A stretch of DNA of 64,000 bases, from the NCBI RefSeq assembly GCF_007785775.2, contig NZ_VNIK02000002.1, positions 395,017 to 459,016 of the forward strand, read 5' to 3'. This document shows, piece by piece, positions 17,024-25,281 of this stretch. Numbering within the stretch: position 1 is the first letter of the stretch; each line of letters starts with the position of its first letter. The translations under genes were made by a program, and so were the position numbers. This DNA is from Flagellimonas hadalis. Its GTDB lineage: Bacteria > Bacteroidota > Bacteroidia > Flavobacteriales > Flavobacteriaceae. The notes under the pieces are model-generated. The model worked only from the letters and a program-made list of their open reading frames with translations. It did not search any database and was not told the DNA's origin.

Positions 17024-19321
17024 ATGGACAATATTTACTTCCTCATAATGGTTGCGCTCGCAGTACTGGCCATTGCCGACCTTGTAGTCGGTGTGAGCAA
17101 TGATGCGGTGAACTTCCTCAACTCAGCCATTGGATCCAAGGCCCTTTCGTTCAAGACCATCATGATCGTGGCGAGCATAGGCATTGCCTGTGGCGCCATT
17201 TTTTCCAGTGGACTTATGGAAGTTGCCCGAAAAGGGATCTTTAACCCCGGGGAATTCTATTTCGATGAGATCATGTTCATCTTTATGGCCGTGATGATCA
17301 CGGACATCCTCTTACTCGACTTTTTCAACACTTTGGGGATGCCCACCTCTACCACGGTCTCCATTGTATTCAACCTTTTGGGCGCGGCAGTGGCCATGGC
17401 CTTGATCAAAATAGGGGCGGCAAACGGAAATTTTTCCGATGTCATTAACTATATCAACACCGAAAAGGCCGTTGAGATCATCATGGGGATCCTGTCCTCG
17501 GTCGTGATAGCTTTTTCCATTGGGGCTTTGGTACAATGGGTCTCTAGACTTTTACTGTCCTATGATTTCCTGAAAAAACCCAAATGGACCGGTGCCATTT
17601 TTGGGGGACTTGCCCTTTCGGCCATTACCTATTTCATTTTGATCAAAGGGATCAGCGGCACTCCATTTGCTGACCGCACCTATGGTTTCATCGGGAACAT
17701 GACCATCAAGGAGTTTCTTGAAACCAGTGTCTATCAGGTCATGGTGGTCAATTTTTTGGCTTGGGCCGTTATTTCGTATATCCTTATCCAATTCGCCAAC
17801 ACGAACATCTATAAACTCATCATCGGCGTGGGAACTTTTTCCCTTGCCCTAGCTTTTGCAGGCAACGACCTTGTGAACTTCATCGGGGTACCCATTGCGG
17901 GGCTCCAGTCCTATCAGGCTTGGGCCGCTTCGGGAATCCCAGCTTCCGAGTTCAGTATGGAAGTACTTTCCACCAAAGTGGAAACCCCTACCCTGCTACT
18001 GTTCATTTCAGGTATGGTGATGGTGGCCACTTTATGGCTGTCCAAAAAGGCAAGGTATGTGGCTGATACCGAAATCAACCTTTCCCGTGAAGGGGAGGCC
18101 AACGAAAGGTTCCAGCCCAACTATTTGTCCAGAAGCTTGGTCCGGTATTCCATTGCCGTTTCGGAATGGGTATCGACCATGGTGCCTTCCAATGTAAAAA
18201 CAGCGGTGGACAAAAGGTTCCAAAAACCTGTCATCAGCCTATCCAAGGACAAAGTGCACCATTTGCCCGCCTTTGACATGATCAGGGCCTCCGTGAACCT
18301 TATGGTTGCCGGTATCCTGATTTCGATAGCCACATCCTACAAATTGCCCCTTTCCACTACGTATGTGACCTTTATGGTCGCGATGGGAACCTCTTTGGCC
18401 GATAGGGCCTGGGGTGCTGAAAGTGCCGTTTACCGTGTGGCCGGGGTACTGAACGTGATCGCTGGATGGTTCAGTACGGCCATCATCGCCTTTTTGGCCT
18501 CTGGGACCATCTTGGCATTGATCAGTTTTGGCAAGGGTGCGGCCATCGCCATTTTGCTGTTTGCCTCCGTACTGCTATTGGTGAGGAACTACATCTCCTA
18601 CAACAAAAAGACAAAGGAGATCAAAGTGGAAGACCGCCTACGAAGGGCCGAGAGCAGTTCCATACAGGGTGTGATCGAAGAAAGTGCCGCCAACATTGCC
18701 AATGTGGTGAAGCGAAGCAAAAAGATCTATTCCAATTCCATAAACGGGTTGGCCAAACAGGACCTCAACTTTTTGAAAAAGAACAAAAAACAGGGGAATA
18801 AGTTGGCCGGAGAAATCGAGGATCTGCGGGAGCATACCTTTTATTTCATCAAAAACCTGGAAGAAGCCCACATAGGGGCCAGTAATTTTTACATCAATGC
18901 CATGGGGCATCTGACCGATATTTCCCAATCCCTTGAATATATCGGAAAGGTAAGCTACAACCATGTGCACAACAACCACAAGAAACTAAAGTATAACCAG
19001 ATCAAGGAACTAAAGGAAATAGACCAAAAATTGGAAGACCTCTTTGACAGGACCCAGAAAGCCTTTGAAGACAAGTCTTTTGAGCAAATAGGGGCCATTT
19101 TGGATTCCAAACAAGACCTTTTTGACATGGTTTCCCAAAAAATAGACAGACAGGTTTCCAGGACAAGGACCGAGGAGTCCAGTCCCAAGAACACGACCCT
19201 CTATTTCTCCCTTTTGCTGGAAACACGTGATTTGATGACCGCCATGATGGATCTGTTGGAACAATATTACCAACAGCATGACAGCTCCGTAACACCGGCC
19301 AAAATCACGGAGAAGAAATAA
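17024..19321 (+). CDS. Inorganic phosphate transporter (PiT/PHO4) with C-terminal PhoU-like domain
   Basis: Inner-membrane phosphate/cation symporter, 765 residues. The membrane part (about 1-520) has the two PHO4 signatures, VGVSNDAVNFLNSAIGSKAL near the N-terminus and GNDLVNFIGVPIAGLQ near 285, with about a dozen hydrophobic segments. The last 220 or so residues are soluble, helical and charged (SIQGVIEESAANIANVVKRS onward), resembling a PhoU/DUF47-type bundle. PiT carriers and PhoU-like regulators are usually separate proteins. A weak -7 box (GATATTTG, 16993-17000) precedes it, so it may also have its own promoter. Confidence 0.93.
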   Translation: MDNIYFLIMVALAVLAIADLVVGVSNDAVNFLNSAIGSKALSFKTIMIVASIGIACGAIFSSGLMEVARKGIFNPGEFYFDEIMFIFMAVMITDILLLDFFNTLGMPTSTTVSIVFNLLGAAVAMALIKIGAANGNFSDVINYINTEKAVEIIMGILSSVVIAFSIGALVQWVSRLLLSYDFLKKPKWTGAIFGGLALSAITYFILIKGISGTPFADRTYGFIGNMTIKEFLETSVYQVMVVNFLAWAVISYILIQFANTNIYKLIIGVGTFSLALAFAGNDLVNFIGVPIAGLQSYQAWAASGIPASEFSMEVLSTKVETPTLLLFISGMVMVATLWLSKKARYVADTEINLSREGEANERFQPNYLSRSLVRYSIAVSEWVSTMVPSNVKTAVDKRFQKPVISLSKDKVHHLPAFDMIRASVNLMVAGILISIATSYKLPLSTTYVTFMVAMGTSLADRAWGAESAVYRVAGVLNVIAGWFSTAIIAFLASGTILALISFGKGAAIAILLFASVLLLVRNYISYNKKTKEIKVEDRLRRAESSSIQGVIEESAANIANVVKRSKKIYSNSINGLAKQDLNFLKKNKKQGNKLAGEIEDLREHTFYFIKNLEEAHIGASNFYINAMGHLTDISQSLEYIGKVSYNHVHNNHKKLKYNQIKELKEIDQKLEDLFDRTQKAFEDKSFEQIGAILDSKQDLFDMVSQKIDRQVSRTRTEESSPKNTTLYFSLLLETRDLMTAMMDLLEQYYQQHDSSVTPAKITEKK

Positions 19322-19322
19322 A

Positions 19323-19353
19323 ATAGTATCTTTTGAAACTAAAACGATACTAT
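19323..19353 (+). repeat. Inverted repeat covering the GH130 start codon
   Basis: Perfect 8-bp arms, atagtatc (19323-19330) and gatactat (19346-19353), are separated by 15 nt. The right arm overlaps the first ATG of the GH130 gene at 19352. It could be an operator or an RNA hairpin that hides the start codon. Confidence 0.5.
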
Positions 19354-20458
19354 GATGGTCCGATTCTCCCATCTGGTCATAATGCTGCTCTCATCCGTTT
19401 CCATTTTGGCACAGACCAAGGAAAAGGAATGGATGTTGGGGCCTTTTGAGCGTGCGGAAAACGCAAGTCCCGTTCTCCAAAAAGATGAAGGCTCCGTTTT
19501 CAAGGACCCCATTACCAATGAGCCTTCCCATTGGGAATCCATGGCCACTTTCAACCCGGCATCCATTGTAAGGAACGACAGTATTTATGTGTTGTACAGG
19601 GCCGAGGAAAAATTGGGGGAAAAGGAAATTGGGGGACACCGTTCCCGAATCGGGATGGCGGTTTCCGATGATGGAATCACCTATACAAAACAGCCTGAAC
19701 CCATTTTTTATCCTGATGAAGATGGCCAAAAGTCGAATGAATGGCCAGGAGGCACGGAAGACCCCAGAATTGTAGAGACCGAAGATGGGCTGTATGTGCT
19801 CACCTACACGCAATGGAACCGCGAAGTGCCCCGATTGGCAGTGGCCACATCCAAAGATCTGATCCATTGGGAAAAGCATGGCCCTGTGTTCAAAAAGTAT
19901 AAGGAAGGTATCTACCACACAAGCGAAACCAAATCCGGGGCCATCGTGACCGAACTCAAAAACGGAAAGCTGGTCGCTGCGAAGATCCATGGGAAATATT
20001 GGATGTATTATGGGGTTCCGCACATTTGGCTGGCCAGTTCAACAAATCTGAAAGACTGGGAACCCATAGAAACCTACGAAGGCAATTTAGCCCCGGCTTT
20101 AAGCCCAAGACCCGGTTATTTTGATTCTTGGCTGGTGGAGGCCGGGCCACCTCCTTTGCTCACGGAAAATGGTATTGTGGTGCTCTACAATGCTGGAAAC
20201 TCACAGAACATCGGCGTAAAGGAACTGGGCAATCGAGTTTACACGGGTGGACAGGCTTTGTTTGACCCAAACGAGCCCTGGAAACTACTGGACCGAACCG
20301 ATGCACCCTTCATCAAACCCGAACTACCTTTTGAAAAATCGGGGCAATACAAAGATGGCACCACCTTTTTGGAAGGACTTGTACTGTTCAATGGGACTTG
20401 GTATCTCTACTACGGAACCGCAGATAGCATGGTGGGGGTAGTGACGGCCAAGCAATAG
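19352..20458 (+). CDS. Secreted glycoside hydrolase/phosphorylase family 130 protein
   Basis: A 368-residue exported five-bladed beta-propeller enzyme. A Sec signal (to about residue 21) precedes the GH130 core. The motifs GGTEDPRIV (catalytic Asp region), NPASIVRNDSIYVLYRAEE and a late GTTFLEGLVLFNGTWYLYYG fit the family, whose members phosphorolyse or hydrolyse beta-mannosides. An exported member is more likely a hydrolase, since phosphorolysis needs cytoplasmic phosphate handling, but this is inference. It starts 30 nt after the phosphate transporter on the same strand. A second ATG at 19355 is an equally good start. Confidence 0.85.
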   Translation: MMVRFSHLVIMLLSSVSILAQTKEKEWMLGPFERAENASPVLQKDEGSVFKDPITNEPSHWESMATFNPASIVRNDSIYVLYRAEEKLGEKEIGGHRSRIGMAVSDDGITYTKQPEPIFYPDEDGQKSNEWPGGTEDPRIVETEDGLYVLTYTQWNREVPRLAVATSKDLIHWEKHGPVFKKYKEGIYHTSETKSGAIVTELKNGKLVAAKIHGKYWMYYGVPHIWLASSTNLKDWEPIETYEGNLAPALSPRPGYFDSWLVEAGPPPLLTENGIVVLYNAGNSQNIGVKELGNRVYTGGQALFDPNEPWKLLDRTDAPFIKPELPFEKSGQYKDGTTFLEGLVLFNGTWYLYYGTADSMVGVVTAKQ

Positions 20459-20464
20459 TTTGCC

Positions 20465-21055
20465 CTATCTGTAAAAATTCATCTCGTCCATATATTTCCA
20501 TACGGCAAAAGGAAGCAATGGTTTGATGTTTTTCCCCAATTTATGGGCCTTACGGATGAAGGTAGAAGAAATTTCCACGATGGGGGCATACACTTTTTTG
20601 ATCCTGGGATGTCCCTGAAATTGATGGTCCACTGTTCCTTCGGAAATTCGGGGATATACGTAAATGAAATGGTGCTCCAGAATGGTCTCATAGTTTTTCC
20701 ATTTATGGAAACCCTTCAGGTTGTCCTCTCCCATAATGAGCGAAAACTGATGCCCTTCGCCATATTTTTCATCCAAATGAACCAAGGTGTTGATGGTGTA
20801 ATTGGGCTGCGGCAGATCAAACTCGATCTTGCTCGGTTTTAGTTTGTCATAGTCCTGTACGGCCTCGTATACCATTTGGTACCTGTGGTGGTCTTCCAAA
20901 AGCGATTGCTTGGTCTTGAACGGACTTTGGGGGGTGATGACGAACCAAACCTCATCCAGGTCCGAAAACTCCACCAAATGGTTGGCAATGATCAAATGGC
21001 CTATATGTATCGGGTTGAAGGTCCCAAAAAAGAGCCCTACCTTTTTCATACTCAT
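20465..21055 (-). CDS. nadD: Nicotinate-nucleotide adenylyltransferase
   Basis: Adenylylates nicotinate mononucleotide to deamido-NAD in NAD synthesis. The 196-residue protein has the nucleotidyltransferase motif GTFNPIHIGHL (about 10-20) and the C-terminal ISSTFIRKAHK motif. Its ATG overlaps the gmk stop codon (ATGA), so it is the last gene of a tightly coupled yicC-gmk-nadD operon. An alternative start two codons in (MKKVGLFFG) cannot be excluded. Confidence 0.95.
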   Translation of the reverse strand: MSMKKVGLFFGTFNPIHIGHLIIANHLVEFSDLDEVWFVITPQSPFKTKQSLLEDHHRYQMVYEAVQDYDKLKPSKIEFDLPQPNYTINTLVHLDEKYGEGHQFSLIMGEDNLKGFHKWKNYETILEHHFIYVYPRISEGTVDHQFQGHPRIKKVYAPIVEISSTFIRKAHKLGKNIKPLLPFAVWKYMDEMNFYR

Positions 21056-21651
21056 TCTTCTTTTGGACCGGGCACCTTGGCACCGACATATTCGGCGACC
21101 AACTGGTGTGCCTCGTTGAGTGCCACATCCAAATCGTAATTCTTTATGATTCTATCAAACTGTGGGGCCGTGGCCAGTTCCACAGAGGCTTTGGCAATCC
21201 GCATATTGATCTTGTCATCGCTTTCGGTGCTCCTTTTCTTGAGTCTGATCTTCAACTCGTCCACACTGGGCGGTTTCACAAAAACGGCCAAGGTCTTGTC
21301 GGGGAACTTCTTTTTTATGCGCAGGCCTCCCACCACATCGATATCGAAGATCACATTTTTACCTTCGGCCCAAAGGCGTTCCACTTCACTTTTCAGCGTT
21401 CCGTAGAAGTTGTCCCGATAGACTTCCTCCCACTCCAAAAAATCCTCGTTCTTGATGTGTCGCTTAAATTCCGATACAGACATGAAGTAATAATTGACGC
21501 CGTGTTTTTCTTTACCTCTTCGCGGTCTTGAGGTTGCGGATACGGAAAAGGCCAGGTTCAGTTCGGGTTGTTTCAACAAATGTTGGACGATGGTGGTCTT
21601 TCCACTGCCGGACGGTGCCGAAAAAATGATGAGTTTTCCTCCTTCTGTCAT
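21052..21651 (-). CDS. gmk: Guanylate kinase
   Basis: Phosphorylates GMP to GDP. The 199-residue protein has the P-loop SAPSGSGKTT near the N-terminus, the GMP-binding segment VSATSRPRRGKEKHGVNYYF, and the RLKKRSTESDDKINMR lid region. It overlaps nadD downstream and yicC upstream with 4-nt ATGA junctions, indicating translational coupling across the operon. Confidence 0.97.
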   Translation of the reverse strand: MTEGGKLIIFSAPSGSGKTTIVQHLLKQPELNLAFSVSATSRPRRGKEKHGVNYYFMSVSEFKRHIKNEDFLEWEEVYRDNFYGTLKSEVERLWAEGKNVIFDIDVVGGLRIKKKFPDKTLAVFVKPPSVDELKIRLKKRSTESDDKINMRIAKASVELATAPQFDRIIKNYDLDVALNEAHQLVAEYVGAKVPGPKEE

Positions 21652-22505
21652 AATACGTTGAGCATTTGTTCCTTGATCTTTTCCAGTTCGTCCTTCATCT
21701 GCACCACCAATTGCTGCATGGGGGCATAGTTGGCCTTGGAACCTATGGTATTGATCTCCCTACCGATTTCCTGTGCGATGAACCCCAATTTTTTCCCATT
21801 GGAGTCATCGGACTTCAGGGTTGCCTTGAAATAGTCCAAATGGTTGGCCAAGCGTACTTTTTCTTCGGTGATGTCGTATTTTTCCAAGTAATAGATGAGT
21901 TCCTGTTCAAATCGGTTGGCGTCCAGTTCCACCTTGAGGTCCGCCACTGCCTTCTCCAAACGTTCCCTCACCGTTGCCAATCGTTCCGGGTCCATCTCCT
22001 TGATCTGTGCCAACAAGGTGTTCAGGTTGTCGAGGCGTTCATCAAAATCCTTCTCCAATACCTTTCCCTCTTCGTTCCTAAAGGAAATGATCTCGGAAAG
22101 GGCCTCTTTCATGGCGTCCGTTATGGCTTTGTATTCCGCCTCGTCGATGTCGTCCCTTTCAGTTTTCAAGGTATCGGGCATACGCAGTGCCAGTTCCAAT
22201 AACTTGATGTCATCCCCTTTGGCAATGTTTGCCAACTGTTCCATGTATTTCTTTACCATGCCCTGGTTCACTTCCGCAGTGGTCTCCTCCCCGGTGATCT
22301 CCACATAAAGGGCAAGATCCACTTTTCCACGCACCAAAACATCGGCTATCATCTTGCGGAGTTCCAATTCTTTTTCCCTATAGGTTTGTGGAATCCTCGC
22401 ATTGATGTCCAAGTTCTTGCTGTTGAGCGATTTTAGCTCAACGGTAATCTTCTTTGAAGGGAGCTGCACAATGTGCTTCCCAAAGCCAGTCATGGATTGG
22501 ATCAT
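21648..22505 (-). CDS. yicC: YicC/YloC family endoribonuclease-like protein
   Basis: A 285-residue protein with the diagnostic start MIQSMTGFGK and a conserved C-terminal EIGREINTIGSKAN region. E. coli YicC is reported as an endoribonuclease acting on small RNA; its role in Bacteroidota is not established. First gene of the yicC-gmk-nadD operon. The gene order yicC-gmk is common across bacteria. Confidence 0.93.
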   Translation of the reverse strand: MIQSMTGFGKHIVQLPSKKITVELKSLNSKNLDINARIPQTYREKELELRKMIADVLVRGKVDLALYVEITGEETTAEVNQGMVKKYMEQLANIAKGDDIKLLELALRMPDTLKTERDDIDEAEYKAITDAMKEALSEIISFRNEEGKVLEKDFDERLDNLNTLLAQIKEMDPERLATVRERLEKAVADLKVELDANRFEQELIYYLEKYDITEEKVRLANHLDYFKATLKSDDSNGKKLGFIAQEIGREINTIGSKANYAPMQQLVVQMKDELEKIKEQMLNVL

Positions 22506-22596
22506 ATATACATGAAAATTTTGCCAAAGGTAACCAAAATAGCCTTTGGCCTCTTTGCCGTCAGAAAATGTTAGGTCTGGAGTGGGCTAGGACGTT

Positions 22597-23349
22597 TTAT
22601 AATTCCCTCACCCAAATGTTCCTATAACTCACCCTGCTGTTGTCGCCATGGTCTTGCAGCCTGATGGGGCCCTTGCCATGTGGTGGGTTTTTGGGCCACC
22701 CAATGTAGGGGGTCGTTCCCTTGATCTCGGCATGGTCCTGGATCAAGACCCCATTATGGATCACGGTCAATGTCCCCGACTTCACTTTTTGTCCCTTTTC
22801 AAAAACAGGGGCATGGTAGATGATGTCATACACGTTCCACTCGCCCGTGGGCACGGAAGCCATGGCCAAAGGGATGTGTTGTTTGTATATGGATCCTACC
22901 TGACCGTTCACGTAGGTGTCGTTGTCATTGTTGTCCAAAATCTGCACTTCGTAGAGGTTGGAAAGAAACACCCCGCTATTGCCCCTACTCTGGTTCTTGC
23001 CCTGCACTTCGGCAGGGGATTTCCATTCGATATGGAGCTGTACACTACCAAAGTTCTGCTTGGTCTGGATATCCCCTGTCCTGTTCTTCACGGTCATGCT
23101 GCCGTCTTTGTTAAGGGTCCACTTGGCCGCTGTGCTGTCCACGGAACTGATCCATTCGTCCAAACTGGTGCCATCGAAAAGTACGATGGCATCACTGGGC
23201 GGGGCACCGTCCTTTCCCGGTGCCACCTTTGGTGGTACAGGTTGGTAAAGCTCAGTGGCCTCCGGTTTGGTGGGCTCTGTTTCTTGGGCAGATACGTATA
23301 GGCCCATCAGTATGGCGAAGGCTACGAAAATGTTTCTGAATGTTGACAT
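22597..23349 (-). CDS. Secreted DUF1080 protein (3-keto-disaccharide hydrolase family)
   Basis: A 250-residue exported protein with a Sec signal (FVAFAILMGLYVSAQ). A jelly-roll DUF1080 domain shows IVLFDGTSLDEW, RGNSGVFLSNLYEVQILDN and a C-terminal RLQDHGDNSRVSYRNIWV. Family members act on 3-keto-glycosides, as hydrolases or 3-keto-hydroxyglucal hydratases, outside the cytoplasm; the exact reaction is inferred. The start at 23349 was chosen because it begins the signal peptide. It lies 1 nt after the second DUF1080 gene, making it last in a three-gene operon. Confidence 0.88.
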   Translation of the reverse strand: MSTFRNIFVAFAILMGLYVSAQETEPTKPEATELYQPVPPKVAPGKDGAPPSDAIVLFDGTSLDEWISSVDSTAAKWTLNKDGSMTVKNRTGDIQTKQNFGSVQLHIEWKSPAEVQGKNQSRGNSGVFLSNLYEVQILDNNDNDTYVNGQVGSIYKQHIPLAMASVPTGEWNVYDIIYHAPVFEKGQKVKSGTLTVIHNGVLIQDHAEIKGTTPYIGWPKNPPHGKGPIRLQDHGDNSRVSYRNIWVREL

Positions 23350-23350
23350 G

Positions 23351-24091
23351 CTATAGCTCTTTGATCTTGATATTTCTGAAAGACACGACATTCCCGTGAT
23401 CCTGTAGTCCTATTTTACCCGTTTTGAAAGCTCCGAAACCTTCCCAATCCGCAAACTTTGAATCGGCGACCAATGCATCCCATCCCGGACCTTCAACAGG
23501 AAATTCAACAATTTTGGTCCCATTGAGCATGATGTAACCTTCATTGGTCTTGTGGTTGATCATGACCTCAACGGCATTCCACTCCCCTGCGGGCTTGACC
23601 ACATTTGCCGATGGCGATACCATATCATAGAGCGCGCCGGCCAAACGATCGGTACCGTTCTTGGCATCGGGATGCCTCTCATCGTCCAATACTTGGATTT
23701 CAGGACCGGTGACATAAGGTTGTCCATATTCTTCACTTTCATTGACCCCCCAGAAAATACCACTGTTCCCTCCTTCGGCAATGTTCCATTCCAAAGTGAG
23801 CACAAAATCGGTGAACTCCTTGTCCGTGACCAGATTGTAGTTGGCTCCTTCGGGCCTTGTTTCCGGTGGATAGAGCACCATACTGCTATCCTCTATCTTC
23901 CAAGGTTCACCTACTTCCCCTCCATTGTAAAAGTGCCATCCTTCAAAGGATGTGCCATCAAACAGGGTAATCCATTCAGGTTCTTCCACTACTTCAATGA
24001 TTTCTTCTGCTATTTCTTCCGTGTTCTCTTTTGGCTTTTCCTTGCAAGCAAAGGTTAAGGCCAAAGCGGCCAATACAATTGGTTTTTTCAT
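23351..24091 (-). CDS. DUF1080 lipoprotein (3-keto-disaccharide hydrolase family)
   Basis: A 246-residue lipoprotein with signal and lipobox L-T-F-A-C16, then an acidic linker and a DUF1080 domain (ITLFDGTSFEGW, GGNSGIFWGVNE, EIQVLDDERHPDAKNG, LQDHGNVVSFRNIKIKEL). It is clearly paralogous to the following gene but differently anchored. Its ATG overlaps the stop of the TIM-barrel gene (ATGA), so synthesis is coupled. The role is taken to be processing of 3-keto sugars made by the divergently encoded GMC dehydrogenase. Confidence 0.9.
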   Translation of the reverse strand: MKKPIVLAALALTFACKEKPKENTEEIAEEIIEVVEEPEWITLFDGTSFEGWHFYNGGEVGEPWKIEDSSMVLYPPETRPEGANYNLVTDKEFTDFVLTLEWNIAEGGNSGIFWGVNESEEYGQPYVTGPEIQVLDDERHPDAKNGTDRLAGALYDMVSPSANVVKPAGEWNAVEVMINHKTNEGYIMLNGTKIVEFPVEGPGWDALVADSKFADWEGFGAFKTGKIGLQDHGNVVSFRNIKIKEL

Positions 24092-25140
24092 AATCCTAGT
24101 ATTCGTTTTAGTTGATTTTTATCTATTTCTGCTCCTGCAAAATCATCGAAGGTCTTTGTGGTGGCCTCGATGATGTGGTCCTGTATGAACTTGGCACCTT
24201 CGCGGGCTCCTTGTTCGGGACTCTTGATACAGCATTCCCATTCCATCACAGCCCACACATCACATCCATATTGGGTCAGTTTGGAGAAGATGGTCTTGAA
24301 ATCGATTTGGCCATCTCCCAAGGAACGGTACCTACCTGCTCTATCGCCCCAGTCGTTGTACCCTCCAAAGGCGCCTTTCTTGCCCGTGGGATTAAACTCG
24401 GAATCCTTCACGTGGAATGCTTTTATAAATTCATGGTAATGGTCTATGTATTCGATATAGTCCAACTGCTGCAATACAAAATGGCTGGGATCGTAGAGAA
24501 TGTTCACCCGCTTGTGATTGCCCGTTGCCTCCAAAAAGCGTTCAAAGGTGTCCCCATCATGCAGGTCTTCCCCAGGATGGATCTCATAGCAGACATCCAC
24601 TCCCTGTTCATCAAAATGGTTCAGGATGGGCAACCATCTGTTGGCCAGCTCCTCAAAACCCATTTCCACCAATCCGGCAGGGCGTTGTGGCCATGGGTGG
24701 GCAGTATGCCAAAGCAATGCCCCAGAAAAGGTCGCGTGCGCATTAAGGCCCAACCTTCTGCTGGCCGTGGCTGCTTTTTTTACGGTTTCGATGGCCCACT
24801 GGGTGCGTTCCTTGGGATTGCCCTTAAGGGCATCGGGCGCAAAATTGTCGAACATGATGTCATAAGCGGGGTGCACCGCTACCAATTGCCCTTGCAAGTG
24901 GGTGGAGAGTTCCGTGATCTCCAGTCCATAGGAATTGATCTTGCCCTTCAGTTCGTCGCAATAATCCTGGCTTTCGGCCGCCTTGTCCAAATCGATGAGG
25001 AACGATTCCCAAGTGGGTATCTGGATGCCTTTGTACCCTAAACTTGAGGCCCATTTGCAAAGTCCGTCCAAGGAATTGAACGGAGGTTGACTATCCACAA
25101 ATTGCGCTAAGAATACAGCCGGTCCTTTGATTGTTTTCAT
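24088..25140 (-). CDS. Sugar phosphate isomerase/epimerase family TIM-barrel protein
   Basis: A 350-residue xylose-isomerase-like TIM barrel without a signal peptide. Visible metal-site segments are the CYEIHPGEDLHDG region (about 180-195), NILYDPSHFVLQQ (about 215-228), AFHVKDSEF (about 240-248) and a late VMEWECCI. The family includes isomerases, epimerases and 3-keto-glycoside lyases, and the neighbours favour action on oxidised sugars. First gene of an operon with two DUF1080 genes, divergent from GMC dehydrogenase 1 across a 141-bp control region. Confidence 0.87.
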   Translation of the reverse strand: MKTIKGPAVFLAQFVDSQPPFNSLDGLCKWASSLGYKGIQIPTWESFLIDLDKAAESQDYCDELKGKINSYGLEITELSTHLQGQLVAVHPAYDIMFDNFAPDALKGNPKERTQWAIETVKKAATASRRLGLNAHATFSGALLWHTAHPWPQRPAGLVEMGFEELANRWLPILNHFDEQGVDVCYEIHPGEDLHDGDTFERFLEATGNHKRVNILYDPSHFVLQQLDYIEYIDHYHEFIKAFHVKDSEFNPTGKKGAFGGYNDWGDRAGRYRSLGDGQIDFKTIFSKLTQYGCDVWAVMEWECCIKSPEQGAREGAKFIQDHIIEATTKTFDDFAGAEIDKNQLKRILGL

Positions 25141-25218
25141 TTAAAATTGGTTTTTGGAATTTGTAAATCCTGATCTATTTGGGATTTATCATCTATATTT
25201 AAGAAAAAAACTGTGTTA

Positions 25219-25242
25219 ATTTTACATCTCATGAAGTAAAAT
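25219..25242. repeat. Inverted repeat in the divergent TIM-barrel/GMC control region
   Basis: Perfect 7-bp arms attttac (25219-25225) and gtaaaat (25236-25242) are spaced by 10 nt, midway between two divergent genes. It may be a regulator site, but AT-rich DNA makes chance possible. Confidence 0.35.
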
Positions 25243-25281
25243 ATAAATATAGGGATTCATTAACAATTAAAACAATACAAG

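Noticed and set aside
24112..25041. 309-codon ORF on the plus strand
   Set aside because: Antisense to the TIM-barrel gene, which has clear metal-site motifs and a coupled operon context.
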